From NCBI RefSeq assembly GCF_017355855.1, contig NZ_JAFEWD010000005.1, positions 1 to 64,000 on the forward strand: a stretch of DNA of 64,000 nt. The letters run 5' to 3'. Of this stretch, positions 46,422-57,986 are shown piece after piece; within the stretch, counting starts at the first letter, position 1, and each line of letters opens with the position of its first letter. The notes beneath the pieces are model-generated. The model did no database searches. It was not told the DNA's origin and saw only the letters and a list, made by a program, of their open reading frames with translations. The position numbers and the translations under genes are program-made. Source of the DNA: Pedobacter sp. SYSU D00535. Its GTDB lineage: Bacteria > Bacteroidota > Bacteroidia > Sphingobacteriales > Sphingobacteriaceae.

Positions 46422-46940
46422 ATGAACAGAGAAGAAAAACACGAAATTGTTCAGGCTCTGACTGAGCAGATCAAAGAGTACGGTAATTTTTATATTACTG
46501 ATACTTCTAACCTTACTGTAGCTAAGATTAACGCGATCCGTCGTAAGTTCTTTGAGAATGGTGTCACCATTCAAGTTGCAAAAAATACCCTTATTCGTAA
46601 GGCAATGGAAGCAGCAGGCGTGGATTCATCAGAACTTGGCGAGGCTTTAAAAGGTTCTTCAACGATCTTATTTTCGACTGTAGCTAATGCTCCGGCGAAG
46701 TTGATTAAAGAGCTTAGAAAAGGTAATGATAAGCCGCTGTTGAAAGGTGCTTATATAGATACAGCTGTATTTGTAGGAGACAACCAATTAGACGCACTTG
46801 CAAGCTTGAAATCGAAAGAAGAGCTTGTTGGCGAAATCATCGGATTACTGCAATCACCTGCTAAGAATGTACTTTCTGCTCTTCAATCAGGCGGAACTAC
46901 TATTGCGGGATTAGTTAAAACATTACAAGAAAGAGGTTAA
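46422..46940 (+). CDS. rplJ: 50S ribosomal protein uL10
   Basis: A 172-residue base of the L7/L12 stalk: an N-terminal rRNA-binding domain (FYITDTSNLTVAKINAIRRKF) and a C-terminal helix that binds L7/L12 dimers. Starts 3 nt after the rplA stop. Confidence 0.98.
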   Translation: MNREEKHEIVQALTEQIKEYGNFYITDTSNLTVAKINAIRRKFFENGVTIQVAKNTLIRKAMEAAGVDSSELGEALKGSSTILFSTVANAPAKLIKELRKGNDKPLLKGAYIDTAVFVGDNQLDALASLKSKEELVGEIIGLLQSPAKNVLSALQSGGTTIAGLVKTLQERG

Positions 46941-47000
46941 TACGGACACCTGAAAGATCCGTTAATTAAACAAAGTATTGAATTTTAAAATTTAAATAAA

Positions 47001-47378
47001 ATGGCAGATTTAAAATCGTTTGCTGAACAATTAGTAAACCTAACAGTTAAAGAAGTTAATGAACTAGCTCAGATCCTGAAAGATGAGTACGGTATCGAGC
47101 CTGCTGCTGCAGCTGTTGCAGTTGCTGCTGCTCCTGCTGGTGATGCTCCTGCTGCTGCAGAAGAGAAAACTGCTTTCGACGTAATCTTGAAAGAAGCTGG
47201 TGGTCAGAAATTAGCTGTTGTGAAACTAGTTAAAGATCTTACAGGTCTTGGTCTTAAAGAAGCAAAAGATCTAGTTGACGGTGCACCTAAAGAATTAAAA
47301 ACTGGTGTTGCTAAAGACGAAGCTGAAGCTTTGAAAAAACAATTAGAAGAAGCAGGAGCTGTTGTTGAGATTAAGTAA
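47001..47378 (+). CDS. rplL: 50S ribosomal protein bL7/bL12
   Basis: A 125-residue stalk protein: an N-terminal dimerisation helix, an Ala-rich hinge (about 34-52) and a C-terminal factor-binding domain ([24 protein letters not shown]). Codon use is highly biased. A stable hairpin follows before rpoB. Confidence 0.98.
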   Translation: MADLKSFAEQLVNLTVKEVNELAQILKDEYGIEPAAAAVAVAAAPAGDAPAAAEEKTAFDVILKEAGGQKLAVVKLVKDLTGLGLKEAKDLVDGAPKELKTGVAKDEAEALKKQLEEAGAVVEIK

Positions 47379-47405
47379 GCTTCTTAACTCGATAAAATAG
47401 TGGAC

Positions 47406-47431
47406 TAGACTCCGGTTTTCACCGGGGTCTA
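47406..47431 (+). terminator. rplL-rpoB attenuator hairpin
   Basis: A 10-bp stem TAGACTCCGG / CCGGGGTCTA with one wobble and a 6-nt TTTTCA loop, 28 nt after rplL. No strong T run follows. By analogy with other bacteria, it may reduce readthrough into rpoBC or be an RNase cleavage point. Confidence 0.7.
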
Positions 47432-47526
47432 TTGCCATTTGTATTGTACCCATTTTTGTTTGACTTACAAGATTGGGGATAATCCCGAATAAGTCACAGT
47501 TTATTATAAACTAAAATCTTAATCCA

Positions 47527-50500
47527 TTGGCAAACAAAAATCAAAGCGAAAGAGTAAATTTTGCAACCAGCAAACACGTGATCGATTATCCCGATTTCCT
47601 GGATGTGCAATTGCAATCTTTCAGGGAATTTTTCCAGTTGGAGACGACTTCAGACAACCGCCATCAGGAAGGTTTGTTTAAGGTGTTTGCTGAGAACTTC
47701 CCGATCTCTGACTCAAGAAACATCTTCGTTTTAGAGTTTCTCGATTATTTTATTGATCCGCCTCGTTACGATATCCAGGAGTGTATCGAACGTGGGTTAA
47801 CTTACAGTGTTCCATTAAAGGCAAAACTCCGTTTGTCATGTAATGATGAAGAACACGAAGATTTTGAGACAATTGTACAGGACGTCTATTTAGGAACTAT
47901 TCCTTACATGACTCCAAAGGGTACGTTTGTAATCAATGGTGCTGAACGTGTAATTGTATCTCAGTTGCACAGATCTCCAGGAGTGTTTTTCGGTCAAAGC
48001 CGCCACACTAATGGAACAAAGTTGTATTCAGCCCGTGTAATTCCTTTTAAAGGTTCATGGATTGAGTTTGCAACAGACGTTAATAACGTGATGTATGCCT
48101 ACATCGACCGTAAGAAAAAATTCCCCGTAACTACGCTATTACGTGCAATCGGTTATGATTCAGATAAAGATATCTTAGAACTATTTGAATTGGCTGATGA
48201 AGTTAAAGTAAGCAAATCAGGACTGAAAAAGTATGTAGGTCGGAAGCTTGCTGCAAGGGTTCTTAAGAAGTGGGTAGAAGACTTTGTGGATGAGGATACA
48301 GGTGAGGTGGTATCTATCGACCGTAATGAGATTATCCTTGAGCGCGAAACTATACTTGAAGATGACCATATCGATATGATCATCGATGCTGGTGTGAAAA
48401 CTGTTATCCTTTCTAAGGATGATGCATCAAGCAACGCCGATTACTCGATTATCTATAATACATTACAAAAAGACACCTCCAACTCTGAGAAAGAAGCGGT
48501 AGAGCATATCTATCGTCAATTACGTAATGCTGAACCACCAGATGAAGAAACAGCTCGTGGTATCATTGACCGTTTATTCTTCTCGGATAAAAGATATGAT
48601 TTGGGAGATGTGGGTCGTTACCGCATCAACCGGAAGTTGAAACTTGATACTCCCGACGAGACTAAAGTTTTAACTAAAGCTGACATCATTGCTATCGTGA
48701 AGTACCTGATCAAATTGATCAATTCTAAAGCGGAAGTGGATGATATCGATCACTTGTCAAATCGTCGTGTGCGCACAGTAGGTGAGCAGTTATATGCTCA
48801 GTTCGGTGTAGGTTTAGCTCGTATGGCTCGTACCATTCGTGAGCGGATGAACATCCGTGACAACGAGGTATTCACGCCTACAGATCTGATCAATGCACGT
48901 ACGCTTTCATCGGTGATCAACTCGTTCTTTGGAACCAACCAGTTATCTCAGTTCATGGATCAAACCAATCCCCTTGCAGAGATCACGCACAAGCGTCGTC
49001 TTTCAGCTTTAGGTCCTGGTGGTCTTTCCCGCGAGCGTGCTGGTTTCGAGGTTCGTGACGTTCACTATACGCACTACGGTCGTTTGTGTACTATTGAAAC
49101 TCCGGAAGGTCCAAACATCGGTTTGATCTCTTCACTTTGCGTTCACGCAAAAATCAATAACCTTGGTTTTATCGAAACTCCTTACCGTAAGGTAGAAGAG
49201 GGACGAGTAGTAGTTGAAGAGCCGGTAATTTATCTTTCAGCTGAAGACGAGGATGGCAAGACAATCGCTCAGGCAAACGCGCAATATGATGAGAAGGGTA
49301 ACTTCGAATCACCGCGTGTAAAAGCCCGTTTCGAAGGTGACTTCCCGGTAATTGAACCTGAAAGGTTAGATCTGATGGACGTTGCTCCAAACCAGATTAC
49401 TTCGATCGCGGCTTCGTTGATTCCGTTCCTTGAGCACGATGATGCTAACCGTGCCTTGATGGGATCGAACATGCAACGTCAGGCTGTTCCATTGCTTCGC
49501 CCTGAGGCGCCAGTGGTAGGTACAGGTCTGGAAGGTCGTGTAGCCCGTGATTCACGTACGCTGATCAATGCTGAAGGAAGCGGTGTGGTTGAATACGTTG
49601 ACGCTAACGAAATCCGTATCAGCTACGACAGAAATGAAGATGATAAATTGGTTTCGTTTGAAGGCGAAACTAAGTCATACAGATTAACTAAATTCAAGAA
49701 GACTAACCAAAGTACTTGTATCAACCTGAAGCCGATCGTTAAACGCGGTCAGCGGGTTGAAAAAGGACAGGTGCTTTGTGAAGGATATGCAACGCAGGAT
49801 GGTGAGCTTGCTCTTGGAAGAAACTTGAAAGTGGCATTCATGCCTTGGCAAGGTTTTAACTTTGAGGATGCTATTGTAATCTCTGAGCGCGTGGTATCTC
49901 AAGACATCTTTACTTCTCTTCATATTGAGGAGTTTGAGTTAGAGGTGCGTGATACAAAACGTGGTGAAGAAGAGCTGACACCAGACATTCCGAACGTTTC
50001 TGAAGAGGCCACTAAAGACCTTGATGAAAACGGTATCATCAGAATCGGGGCTGAAGTGAAAGAAGGAGATATTCTTATTGGTAAGATCACCCCGAAAGGA
50101 GAGTCCGATCCTTCACCAGAAGAGAAGCTTCTTCGTGCGATCTTTGGTGATAAAGCCGGAGACGTGAAAGATGCTTCCTTGAAGACTCCTCCATCCATCA
50201 GCGGTGTCGTTATTGATACCAAGTTGTTCTCTCGTGCAAAGAAAACTTCTAAAGCGGAAGAGAAAGCAGCTTTGGATAAACTGGATGCAGCACATGACAG
50301 AGCAGTTAAGCAATTGAAAGATCAGCTGATCGACAAGTTATTTACCATCGTGAATGGTAAGACTTCGCAAGGTGTTTTCAACGTTTACAGGGAGCTTTTG
50401 GTTCCTAAGGGAGCTAAGTTCACTCAGAAAATGCTGGCTGAATTAGAATATGCGAACATCAATCCAACTAAATGGACCACTGATGAGGACAAGAACGAGC

Positions 50501-51333
50501 TGATCAAAGCATTGCTTCACAATTATAACATTAAGCTTAACGAAGAGCTTGGTGCTTACAAACGTGACAAATTTGCGATCAGCGTAGGAGATGAGCTTCC
50601 ATCAGGAATCGTTCAGATGGCTAAGGTTTACATTGCGAAGAAACGGAAACTACGTGTAGGGGATAAAATGGCGGGTCGTCATGGTAACAAAGGTATTGTT
50701 GCCAGGATTGTTCGGGATGAGGACATGCCATTCCTTGAAGATGGAACGCCTGTAGATATCGTTCTTAACCCGCTTGGGGTACCTTCTCGTATGAACCTTG
50801 GACAGATCTACGAAACTGTACTTGGTTGGGCAGGTAAAGAACTCGGTGTCAAATTCGCAACTCCGATCTTCGACGGTGCTACACATGAAGAAGTTGAAGA
50901 GTGGGTGGCAAAAGCGAACTTACCAGCTTCTGGTAGAACGTATTTGTACAACGGTCTGACAGGTGAACGTTTCGATCAGCCGACAACAGTGGGTATCATT
51001 TACATGCTGAAGTTAGGTCACATGGTTGACGATAAGATGCACGCCCGTTCAATTGGTCCATACTCATTGATTACACAACAGCCTCTGGGTGGTAAAGCTC
51101 AGTTCGGTGGTCAGCGTTTTGGTGAGATGGAGGTGTGGGCACTGGAAGCATTCGGTGCAGCCAACATTCTTCAGGAGATCCTAACAGTGAAATCTGACGA
51201 CGTTGTAGGACGTGCTAAAACATACGAAGCGATTGTTAAAGGTGAAAACCTTCCAACGCCTTCGGTTCCTGAATCATTCAACGTATTGGTTCATGAGCTA
51301 AGAGGTTTAGGTTTGGATATCACATTAGACTAA
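47527..51333 (+). CDS. rpoB: DNA-directed RNA polymerase subunit beta
   Basis: The 1268-residue beta subunit. The rifampicin region is intact ([33 protein letters not shown] spans the usual positions), as are GRHGNKG and the C-terminal [23 protein letters not shown]. The start is TTG at 47527. No intein or large split is seen. Followed by rpoC after a 90-nt repeat-containing spacer. Confidence 0.98.
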   Translation: MANKNQSERVNFATSKHVIDYPDFLDVQLQSFREFFQLETTSDNRHQEGLFKVFAENFPISDSRNIFVLEFLDYFIDPPRYDIQECIERGLTYSVPLKAKLRLSCNDEEHEDFETIVQDVYLGTIPYMTPKGTFVINGAERVIVSQLHRSPGVFFGQSRHTNGTKLYSARVIPFKGSWIEFATDVNNVMYAYIDRKKKFPVTTLLRAIGYDSDKDILELFELADEVKVSKSGLKKYVGRKLAARVLKKWVEDFVDEDTGEVVSIDRNEIILERETILEDDHIDMIIDAGVKTVILSKDDASSNADYSIIYNTLQKDTSNSEKEAVEHIYRQLRNAEPPDEETARGIIDRLFFSDKRYDLGDVGRYRINRKLKLDTPDETKVLTKADIIAIVKYLIKLINSKAEVDDIDHLSNRRVRTVGEQLYAQFGVGLARMARTIRERMNIRDNEVFTPTDLINARTLSSVINSFFGTNQLSQFMDQTNPLAEITHKRRLSALGPGGLSRERAGFEVRDVHYTHYGRLCTIETPEGPNIGLISSLCVHAKINNLGFIETPYRKVEEGRVVVEEPVIYLSAEDEDGKTIAQANAQYDEKGNFESPRVKARFEGDFPVIEPERLDLMDVAPNQITSIAASLIPFLEHDDANRALMGSNMQRQAVPLLRPEAPVVGTGLEGRVARDSRTLINAEGSGVVEYVDANEIRISYDRNEDDKLVSFEGETKSYRLTKFKKTNQSTCINLKPIVKRGQRVEKGQVLCEGYATQDGELALGRNLKVAFMPWQGFNFEDAIVISERVVSQDIFTSLHIEEFELEVRDTKRGEEELTPDIPNVSEEATKDLDENGIIRIGAEVKEGDILIGKITPKGESDPSPEEKLLRAIFGDKAGDVKDASLKTPPSISGVVIDTKLFSRAKKTSKAEEKAALDKLDAAHDRAVKQLKDQLIDKLFTIVNGKTSQGVFNVYRELLVPKGAKFTQKMLAELEYANINPTKWTTDEDKNELIKALLHNYNIKLNEELGAYKRDKFAISVGDELPSGIVQMAKVYIAKKRKLRVGDKMAGRHGNKGIVARIVRDEDMPFLEDGTPVDIVLNPLGVPSRMNLGQIYETVLGWAGKELGVKFATPIFDGATHEEVEEWVAKANLPASGRTYLYNGLTGERFDQPTTVGIIYMLKLGHMVDDKMHARSIGPYSLITQQPLGGKAQFGGQRFGEMEVWALEAFGAANILQEILTVKSDDVVGRAKTYEAIVKGENLPTPSVPESFNVLVHELRGLGLDITLD

Positions 51334-51337
51334 TACG

Positions 51338-51413
51338 AGGTAGAAGGTAAAAGGTAAAAGGGAAGCAGCAGAAAGCACTTACCTTTCACCTTTGACCTTT
51401 CACCTTTAACCTT
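51338..51413. repeat. Opposed heptad repeats in the rpoB-rpoC spacer
   Basis: About three copies of GGTAAAA (first copy GGTAGAA; 51338-51362) face four to five copies of CCTTTnA (51376-51413), giving an imperfect hairpin with a 7-nt repeat register. Transcription must pass through it to reach rpoC. It looks like a dispersed intergenic repeat rather than a terminator. Confidence 0.75.
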
Positions 51414-51423
51414 AAGAAGAGAT

Positions 51424-54400
51424 ATGTCTTATAAAAAGGATAATAAAATCAAAAGTAACTTCACCTCGATTACTATCAGCTTAGCGTCTCCTGAGTCTAT
51501 CTTAGAGCGTTCAAGCGGTGAGGTTTTAAAACCAGAAACTATCAACTACCGTACCTATAAGCCGGAGCGTGATGGACTTTTCTGCGAGCGCATTTTCGGT
51601 CCGGTAAAGGATTACGAATGTCATTGCGGTAAGTACAAGCGTATTCGTTATAAAGGTATTGTCTGCGATCGTTGTGGTGTTGAAGTAACTGAAAAGAAAG
51701 TACGTCGTGAGCGTATGGGACACATCAACCTGGTGGTTCCGGTAGCACACATCTGGTACTTCCGTTCATTACCTAATAAGATCGGTTATTTGTTAGGTCT
51801 TCCTACCAAAAAACTTGACCTTATTATTTACTATGAGCGTTATGTTGTAATTCAACCAGGTATCAAAGAAACAGACGGAATTGCCAAAATGGATTTCCTG
51901 ACTGAAGAAGAGTACCTGGATATTTTAGATACACTTCCAAAAGAGAATCAGTACTTAGACGATAAAGACCCTCAGAAATTTATCGCTAAAATGGGTGCTG
52001 AAGCGCTGGAAGAACTGTTGAAGCGTATCGATCTAGATCAGCTTTCATACGACCTTCGTCACCAGGCAGCTAACGAGACTTCTCAGCAACGGAAAAACGA
52101 AGCATTAAAACGCCTTCAAGTTGTTGAAGCTTTCCGTGGTGCTCGTGAAAATATCGAAAATCAGCCGGAGTGGATGATCGTTAAGATCGTTCCTGTGATT
52201 CCACCAGAACTACGTCCGTTAGTTCCTTTGGAAGGTGGTCGTTTTGCTACGTCTGACTTGAACGATTTATATCGTCGGGTAATTATTCGTAACAATCGTC
52301 TGAAGAGATTGATCGAAATCAAGGCTCCTGAAGTAATCTTACGTAACGAAAAACGTATGCTACAGGAAGCTGTAGATTCATTGTTCGATAACTCTCGTAA
52401 AGTTAATGCTGTTAAGACTGAAGGTAACCGTGCTTTGAAATCGCTTTCAGATATCCTGAAAGGTAAGCAAGGACGTTTCCGTCAGAACTTGTTAGGTAAG
52501 CGTGTTGACTATTCTGCACGTTCTGTAATTGTTGTAGGACCTCACTTGAAATTACACGAGTGTGGTTTGCCTAAAGACATGGCAGCTGAGCTGTTCAAAC
52601 CATTCATCATCCGTAAGATGATTGAAAGAGGTGTGGTAAAAACGGTAAAATCAGCTAAAAAAATAGTTGATCGCAAAGATCCACTGGTTTGGGATATCCT
52701 TGAAAATGTGTTGAAAGGTCACCCGGTTCTTTTAAACCGTGCTCCTACACTACACCGTTTAGGTATCCAGGCTTTCCAGCCAAAACTAGTAGAGGGTAAA
52801 GCAATCCAACTGCACCCGCTAGTGTGTACCGCGTTCAACGCCGACTTTGACGGTGACCAGATGGCAGTTCACGTACCCCTTGGTAATGCTGCAATTTTGG
52901 AAGCCCAGGTGTTAATGCTTGCATCTCACAACATTCTTAACCCTGCTAACGGTTCGCCGATTACCGTTCCTTCTCAGGACATGGTACTTGGTCTGTACTA
53001 TATTACTAAGGGCCGGAAGACGGATGCTAACCGCGTGATGAAAGGGGAAGGCCAGACTTTCTATTCTGCAGAAGAGGTAATTATCGCTTACAATGAGAAG
53101 AAAGTAGACCTGCATGCGTTCATCAAGGTGAAAGCAAATGCCAAAGAAAAAGACGGGACTATCGTAAATAAATTGATCGAAACTACTGTAGGACGTGTGT
53201 TATTTAATCAACACGTTCCGGAAGAAGTAGGTTATATCAATGAGCTTCTTACCAAGAAATCGCTTCGTGATATCATTGGTGAAGTAGTGAAGATTACTGG
53301 TATGGCCCGTGCAGCCCAGTTCCTTGACGATATCAAAGAACTAGGATTCCAGATGGCCTTCCGCGGTGGTCTTTCATTTAACCTGCAGGATCTTAACATT
53401 CCTGAAGCGAAAGTGAAGTTGATTGAGCAGGCATCTCAGGAAGTGGAAGAAGTAATGAATAACTATAACATGGGATTCATTACCAACAACGAGCGTTACA
53501 ACCAGATCATCGATATCTGGACTCGTATCAATAACCGTTTGACTGCAAACGTTATGGATATCCTGTCCAACGATAATCAAGGTTTCAACTCGGTATACAT
53601 GATGCTTGATTCTGGTGCCCGTGGTTCTAAAGAGCAGATCCGTCAGCTTTGCGGTATGCGGGGACTGATGGCTAAGCCTCAGAAATCGGGTTCAGGTGGT
53701 GAAATTATTGAGAACCCGATCCTTTCGAACTTTAAAGAAGGATTGTCGGTACTCGAGTACTTCATCTCTACCCACGGTGCTCGTAAAGGTCTTGCGGATA
53801 CGGCGTTAAAAACAGCGGATGCTGGTTACTTAACCCGTCGTTTGCATGACGTTGCTCAGGATATGATTGTTGGTGAGACTGATTGTGGTACTCTAAGAGG
53901 TATCTTCACAACAGCTCTTAAAGACAACGAGGATATCGTAGAGCCGTTATACGACAGAATCTTGGGAAGAACCTCGCTGCATGATGTTTATGATCCTATC
54001 ACTGGTGAACTACTTGTTTCTGCAGGTGAAGACATTAACGAAGATGTGGCACATAATATCGAGAACTCAGCTCTCGAGGGAATCGAAATCCGTTCAGTAT
54101 TGACATGTGAAAGCAAGCGCGGTGTTTGTGCTCTTTGCTACGGACGTAACTTGGCAACAGGTAAGCGTGTGCAAGCTGGTGAGGCTGTCGGTGTAATTGC
54201 TGCTCAGTCAATCGGTGAGCCGGGAACACAGCTGACACTTCGTACGTTCCACGTCGGTGGTACTGCATCGAACATTGCTGCTGAATCTCAGATCAACGCT
54301 AAATTTGATGGTGTGATCGAATTTGAGAACATCAGAACGGTTCCTTACGAAACAGAGGAAGGTCCGGTGGAGGTAGTGTTGGGTCGTTCAGGTGAATTCC

Positions 54401-55710
54401 GTATTGTTGAACCAAACAGCGGAAGAGTAATCATGACTAACAACATCCCTTACGGTTCTTACTTGTATGTAAACGAAGGAGATAAAGTAACCAAAGGCGA
54501 TAGAATTTGTAGCTGGGATCCGTATAACGCGGTTATCATCTCTGAGTTCAGCGGTAAAATCGAGTTTGAGGCTGTTATTGAAGGTGTAACCTTCCGTGAA
54601 GAATCCGACGAGCAAACCGGACACAGAGAGAAAGTTATCATCGATACCCGTGATAAGACGAAGAACCCGGTGATCCGCATTATCGACAATACTGGAAGCA
54701 CTGTAAAAGGATACAACATCCCGGTAGGTGCGCACATTGCGGTTGATGAAGGTACGAAAGTGAAAATGGGTGAAGTTATTGCGAAAATTCCTCGTTCAAC
54801 AGGAAAAACCCGTGACATCACCGGTGGTCTTCCTCGTGTAACAGAGTTGTTCGAGGCTCGTAATCCATCTAATCCAGCGGTAGTAACTGAAATCGACGGT
54901 GTGGTAACTCTTGGAGGTGTTAAACGTGGTAACCGCGAAATTTCGATCGAGTCCAGAGATGGGCAAATCAAGAAATACCTGGTGCCGCTTTCTAAACACA
55001 TCCTGGTACAGGACAATGACTTTGTGAAAGCTGGTATGCCACTTTCTGACGGTTCAATTTCTCCTGCTGACATCCTTGCAATTAAAGGACCTGCAGCAGT
55101 TCAAGAATACCTGGTAAATGGTATTCAGGAAGTTTACCGTCTGCAAGGGGTGAAGATCAACGATAAACACTTTGAAGTAATCGTTCACCAGATGATGCAG
55201 AAAGTGAAAATCGAAGATCCGGGTGATACTCGTTTCTTAGAAAATGATGCTGTTGATCGTTGGGACTTCATGCAGGAGAATGACGATATCTTTGACAAGA
55301 AGGTTGTTACAGATCCGGGTGATTCAACGACACTGAAAGCAGGACAAATCATTTCTGTACGTAAGTTGAGAGATGAAAACTCTCAATTAAAACGTAGGGA
55401 TATGAAACTGGTAGAAGCTCGCGATGCGATCGCAGCAACTTCAAGTCCGTTGCTACAAGGTATCACACGCGCTTCACTTGGTACTAAATCGTTCATCTCT
55501 GCCGCTTCCTTCCAGGAAACTACTAAGGTTCTTAACGAGGCAGCTATCAGCGGTAAACGGGATAATCTACTAGGTCTGAAAGAGAACGTAATTGTAGGTC
55601 ACTTGATTCCTTCAGGAACTGGTCTCCGCAGCTATGAGCGTATCATAGTGGGTTCTCAGGAAGAGTACGACAGATTGATGGCGTCCAAGCAAGAAGAAGT
55701 AGAGGCCTAG
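51424..55710 (+). CDS. rpoC: DNA-directed RNA polymerase subunit beta'
   Basis: The 1428-residue beta' subunit. The N-terminal zinc ribbon ([23 protein letters not shown]), the active-site NADFDGD (Asp474, Asp476, Asp478), the bridge helix and trigger loop region and the second zinc site ([13 protein letters not shown]) are all present. Length is normal for Bacteroidota. A strong terminator follows 23 nt after the stop. Confidence 0.98.
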   Translation: MSYKKDNKIKSNFTSITISLASPESILERSSGEVLKPETINYRTYKPERDGLFCERIFGPVKDYECHCGKYKRIRYKGIVCDRCGVEVTEKKVRRERMGHINLVVPVAHIWYFRSLPNKIGYLLGLPTKKLDLIIYYERYVVIQPGIKETDGIAKMDFLTEEEYLDILDTLPKENQYLDDKDPQKFIAKMGAEALEELLKRIDLDQLSYDLRHQAANETSQQRKNEALKRLQVVEAFRGARENIENQPEWMIVKIVPVIPPELRPLVPLEGGRFATSDLNDLYRRVIIRNNRLKRLIEIKAPEVILRNEKRMLQEAVDSLFDNSRKVNAVKTEGNRALKSLSDILKGKQGRFRQNLLGKRVDYSARSVIVVGPHLKLHECGLPKDMAAELFKPFIIRKMIERGVVKTVKSAKKIVDRKDPLVWDILENVLKGHPVLLNRAPTLHRLGIQAFQPKLVEGKAIQLHPLVCTAFNADFDGDQMAVHVPLGNAAILEAQVLMLASHNILNPANGSPITVPSQDMVLGLYYITKGRKTDANRVMKGEGQTFYSAEEVIIAYNEKKVDLHAFIKVKANAKEKDGTIVNKLIETTVGRVLFNQHVPEEVGYINELLTKKSLRDIIGEVVKITGMARAAQFLDDIKELGFQMAFRGGLSFNLQDLNIPEAKVKLIEQASQEVEEVMNNYNMGFITNNERYNQIIDIWTRINNRLTANVMDILSNDNQGFNSVYMMLDSGARGSKEQIRQLCGMRGLMAKPQKSGSGGEIIENPILSNFKEGLSVLEYFISTHGARKGLADTALKTADAGYLTRRLHDVAQDMIVGETDCGTLRGIFTTALKDNEDIVEPLYDRILGRTSLHDVYDPITGELLVSAGEDINEDVAHNIENSALEGIEIRSVLTCESKRGVCALCYGRNLATGKRVQAGEAVGVIAAQSIGEPGTQLTLRTFHVGGTASNIAAESQINAKFDGVIEFENIRTVPYETEEGPVEVVLGRSGEFRIVEPNSGRVIMTNNIPYGSYLYVNEGDKVTKGDRICSWDPYNAVIISEFSGKIEFEAVIEGVTFREESDEQTGHREKVIIDTRDKTKNPVIRIIDNTGSTVKGYNIPVGAHIAVDEGTKVKMGEVIAKIPRSTGKTRDITGGLPRVTELFEARNPSNPAVVTEIDGVVTLGGVKRGNREISIESRDGQIKKYLVPLSKHILVQDNDFVKAGMPLSDGSISPADILAIKGPAAVQEYLVNGIQEVYRLQGVKINDKHFEVIVHQMMQKVKIEDPGDTRFLENDAVDRWDFMQENDDIFDKKVVTDPGDSTTLKAGQIISVRKLRDENSQLKRRDMKLVEARDAIAATSSPLLQGITRASLGTKSFISAASFQETTKVLNEAAISGKRDNLLGLKENVIVGHLIPSGTGLRSYERIIVGSQEEYDRLMASKQEEVEA

Positions 55711-55733
55711 TTTATAGGTTCTGCCCAATAAAC

Positions 55734-55769
55734 AAGCCCTCCTGTTTATCAGGGGGGCTTTTTTTTTAA
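55734..55769 (+). terminator. rpoC terminator
   Basis: An 11-bp stem (55734-55744 with 55750-55760, one wobble) around TTTAT, followed by a run of nine T residues. Confidence 0.9.
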
Positions 55770-55964
55770 GATGTTTTTTTGTTTGAAAAAGAACGATGGG
55801 GTCCTCGCAGACCGCCCTGACTTGTTTTCCGCTTATAGGCCTGCAGGCCTTACTCTTGGCCGGCCTCCGCTGCAACCAGGTTTATTTTACAACCGTGGCA
55901 TTTCAATGCCGTTTCTAAATCTGGCGCATGATTAACTTGCCACTATATTTTTTATTTTTACAAA

Positions 55965-56276
55965 ATGGAAGAGCAAAACAACGACAACCAATTGAATATT
56001 GAACTTTCAGAAGAAGTTGCTGAAGGAACTTACTCGAACCTAGCTATCATCACTCATTCGAACACTGAATTTGTATTAGACTTTATCAGGGTGATGCCAG
56101 GAGTTCCAAAGGCGAAAGTAAAGTCGCGAATTATACTTACTCCTGAGCATGCAAAAAGATTGCTGAGAGCACTGGAAGATAATATCGAGAAGTATGAAGC
56201 CGTAAACGGAAGAATAGCTATTCAGGATGAGCAGGGAATTCCAATGAATTTTGGGGGACCAACAGCGCAGGCTTAA
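55965..56276 (+). CDS. DUF3467 family protein
   Basis: A 103-residue cytosolic protein of the DUF3467 family. Conserved features are the ANLAIITHSNTEFVLDF-like strand, PKAKVKSRIILTPEHAKRLL and NIEKYEAVNG. Bacteroidota genomes commonly place it next to rpoBC. The function is unknown. An intrinsic terminator shared with miaA follows. Confidence 0.9.
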   Translation: MEEQNNDNQLNIELSEEVAEGTYSNLAIITHSNTEFVLDFIRVMPGVPKAKVKSRIILTPEHAKRLLRALEDNIEKYEAVNGRIAIQDEQGIPMNFGGPTAQA

Positions 56277-56292
56277 TAGTTGTTAAAAAGCA

Positions 56293-56324
56293 AAAAGGCA
56301 GTGGCACTTAGCCAACTGCCTTTT
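56293..56324 (+). terminator. Bidirectional terminator between DUF3467 gene and miaA
   Basis: An AAAAGGCAGT / ACTGCCTTTT stem extended by GGC/GCC with a one-nt bulge. The miaA stop codon (56308-56310) lies inside the hairpin. Confidence 0.8.
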
Positions 56325-57216
56325 CTCTTATAAATTCGAGAATAGCTTGACTGTCCTCCGGATCGAACCAAGTAATTTCCGCATCTCGTCTAAACCAGGT
56401 TAGTTGTCTTTTTGCAAATCGGCGTGTATTCTGTTTTATGCTGGCTACTGCATCAGTGAGCGAAAGCTCCCCTTTTAGGTGAGCAAAAAGCTCTGAGTAG
56501 CCAACGGTATTTAGGGCGTTCTGGTTCTCGTAGGGCCGCAGTGTTTTCACTTCCTCCAAAAGCCCAAGCTCCATCATTTTGTCGACACGCAAGTTAATTC
56601 TGTTATATAGTTTTTCGCGATCCGTTGTCAGCCCTATTTTAATGATTTCGAAGTCCCTTTTTTTTAGGTTTTTTTGTCTGAAAGACGAGAAAGGTTGGCC
56701 GGTACTCAAACACACTTCCAGGGCACGTATAACTCGTTGGGGGTTGTTTAAATCAACCTCGTTGAAATACTCGGGATCCAGCTTCTTTAGCCGTTCTTGC
56801 AGCGACTGAAGCCCATGTAGTTCAACTGCTTGGTTCAATTCTTCCCGCAGTAGGACAGGGGCTTTGGGAAGATCATCAAAGCCATCTGTAACAGCCTTGA
56901 TAAATAATCCTGAACCTCCAACAAGAACAGCTTGAGAACGCCTTTCAAATAGTTTTCCCAAACGTTGCAACGCTTCCACTTCATAATCACCCACGGTGTA
57001 GGTATCAGTAATCGAAAGGGAGTCAATAAAATGATGAGGGGCTGCTGCAAGTTCTTCAGCTGTAGGTTTTGCCGTACCGATCGACATTTCCCTGTAAAAC
57101 TGTCTCGAGTCGGCAGATATAATTTCAGTATTAAACTCCTGAGCGACTTTAATGGCAAGTTCGGTCTTGCCGATGGCAGTAGGTCCTACAATAACTATAA
57201 GAGTCTTTTCGCTCAT
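56308..57216 (-). CDS. miaA: tRNA dimethylallyltransferase
   Basis: A 302-residue enzyme that prenylates A37 of tRNAs reading UNN codons. The P-loop GPTAIGKT (11-18), the SADSRQFYREMSIGTAKP motif, HHFID and the C-terminal TRRFAKRQLTWFRRD region are intact. It complements the t6A enzymes in this window. Confidence 0.96.
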   Translation of the reverse strand: MSEKTLIVIVGPTAIGKTELAIKVAQEFNTEIISADSRQFYREMSIGTAKPTAEELAAAPHHFIDSLSITDTYTVGDYEVEALQRLGKLFERRSQAVLVGGSGLFIKAVTDGFDDLPKAPVLLREELNQAVELHGLQSLQERLKKLDPEYFNEVDLNNPQRVIRALEVCLSTGQPFSSFRQKNLKKRDFEIIKIGLTTDREKLYNRINLRVDKMMELGLLEEVKTLRPYENQNALNTVGYSELFAHLKGELSLTDAVASIKQNTRRFAKRQLTWFRRDAEITWFDPEDSQAILEFIREKAVG

Positions 57217-57230
57217 CCAAGAAATAGTAA

Positions 57231-57248
57231 AGGGTACCGTAGTACCCT
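57231..57248. repeat. Small hairpin upstream of miaA
   Basis: AGGGTAC pairs with GTACCCT around a 4-nt loop in the 45-bp gap between the pRiA4b-like gene and miaA. Possible weak terminator or processing site; no strong T run. Confidence 0.45.
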
Positions 57249-57261
57249 ATCATTAAGCAAA

Positions 57262-57909
57262 CTAATAGTCTTCTTTATTATTGTAGTCGTCGGATTCGAA
57301 GTTATCATTGTCAGAAAACTCGTCCATAAATTCATCTTTTTCCTCTTCTTCCTCCTCCTGCTCTTCTTCCTGCATGCCAATGCCCAGCTCGTCAACTACT
57401 GCCATTTCTTCTTCCGGTTCTGCATCGTCATCTAGGTCGGCCAGGAAATCCAAATCGTCGGGTTCCTCGCCGCTTCCCGGAGGAGGCAATATCGAACCTG
57501 CAGGTTTCGGTGGCTCACCAACGCTTTTTACTATTGCAGGGTACACTTTGGAGGGATCCTCGTCAAGTAAAATTTTCAGTAGCTCAACGTGGAAGTCAAA
57601 CGGCCGGTCAAAATTGTAAGTATAATAGAACTTTTGATGAGGGTCGTCTATAAACCTGTTAAGTTTAGTACCAGCCATTAACGTTACACCTCTGTCCTGT
57701 TTTCGTTGGGTGGGTAAAAAAGCGATCTCGTCGCCCTTAATCCAATGGTCATTACTCACATAAAAAGAGGAAGACTGCTCCGGGTTATAGCCGGTGCCTT
57801 TATGAATTGCGTAGTGAAGATCCTCAAAAGTCTGGGTAGATTTAATATCTATTTCGCGGACTACGTCGTCGTAATCTTCAAAAGACACCCTGAACCTGTA
57901 AATTGCCAT
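57262..57909 (-). CDS. pRiA4b ORF-3-like protein with acidic tail
   Basis: A 215-residue protein. Residues 1-130 match the plasmid pRiA4b ORF-3 / IS1096 passenger family fold (IYRFRVSFEDYDDVVREIDI, TFEDLHYAIHKGTGY, SFYVSNDHWIKGDEI). The last 70 residues are extremely acidic (long Glu and Asp runs) and probably disordered. Despite the family name, no transposon parts are nearby. The function is unknown. It lies upstream of miaA in the same direction. Confidence 0.82.
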   Translation of the reverse strand: MAIYRFRVSFEDYDDVVREIDIKSTQTFEDLHYAIHKGTGYNPEQSSSFYVSNDHWIKGDEIAFLPTQRKQDRGVTLMAGTKLNRFIDDPHQKFYYTYNFDRPFDFHVELLKILLDEDPSKVYPAIVKSVGEPPKPAGSILPPPGSGEEPDDLDFLADLDDDAEPEEEMAVVDELGIGMQEEEQEEEEEEKDEFMDEFSDNDNFESDDYNNKEDY

Positions 57910-57986
57910 GTTAATTCTAGTTTGTACGAATTAATGAAATTGGAGTATCAATAACTCTTTTTTAAATATAATGTTTTTAAAATCTG

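Noticed and set aside
51338-51413. CRISPR-like array between rpoB and rpoC
   Set aside because: The units are only 7 nt, contiguous and without spacers, and no cas genes are present.
54459-55073. A 204-codon open frame antisense to rpoC
   Set aside because: It is a by-product of rpoC codon use; the rpoC frame is conserved throughout.
57262-57909. Transposon passenger gene
   Set aside because: The family name refers to IS1096 and plasmid pRiA4b, but there is no transposase, terminal repeat or target duplication around this gene.
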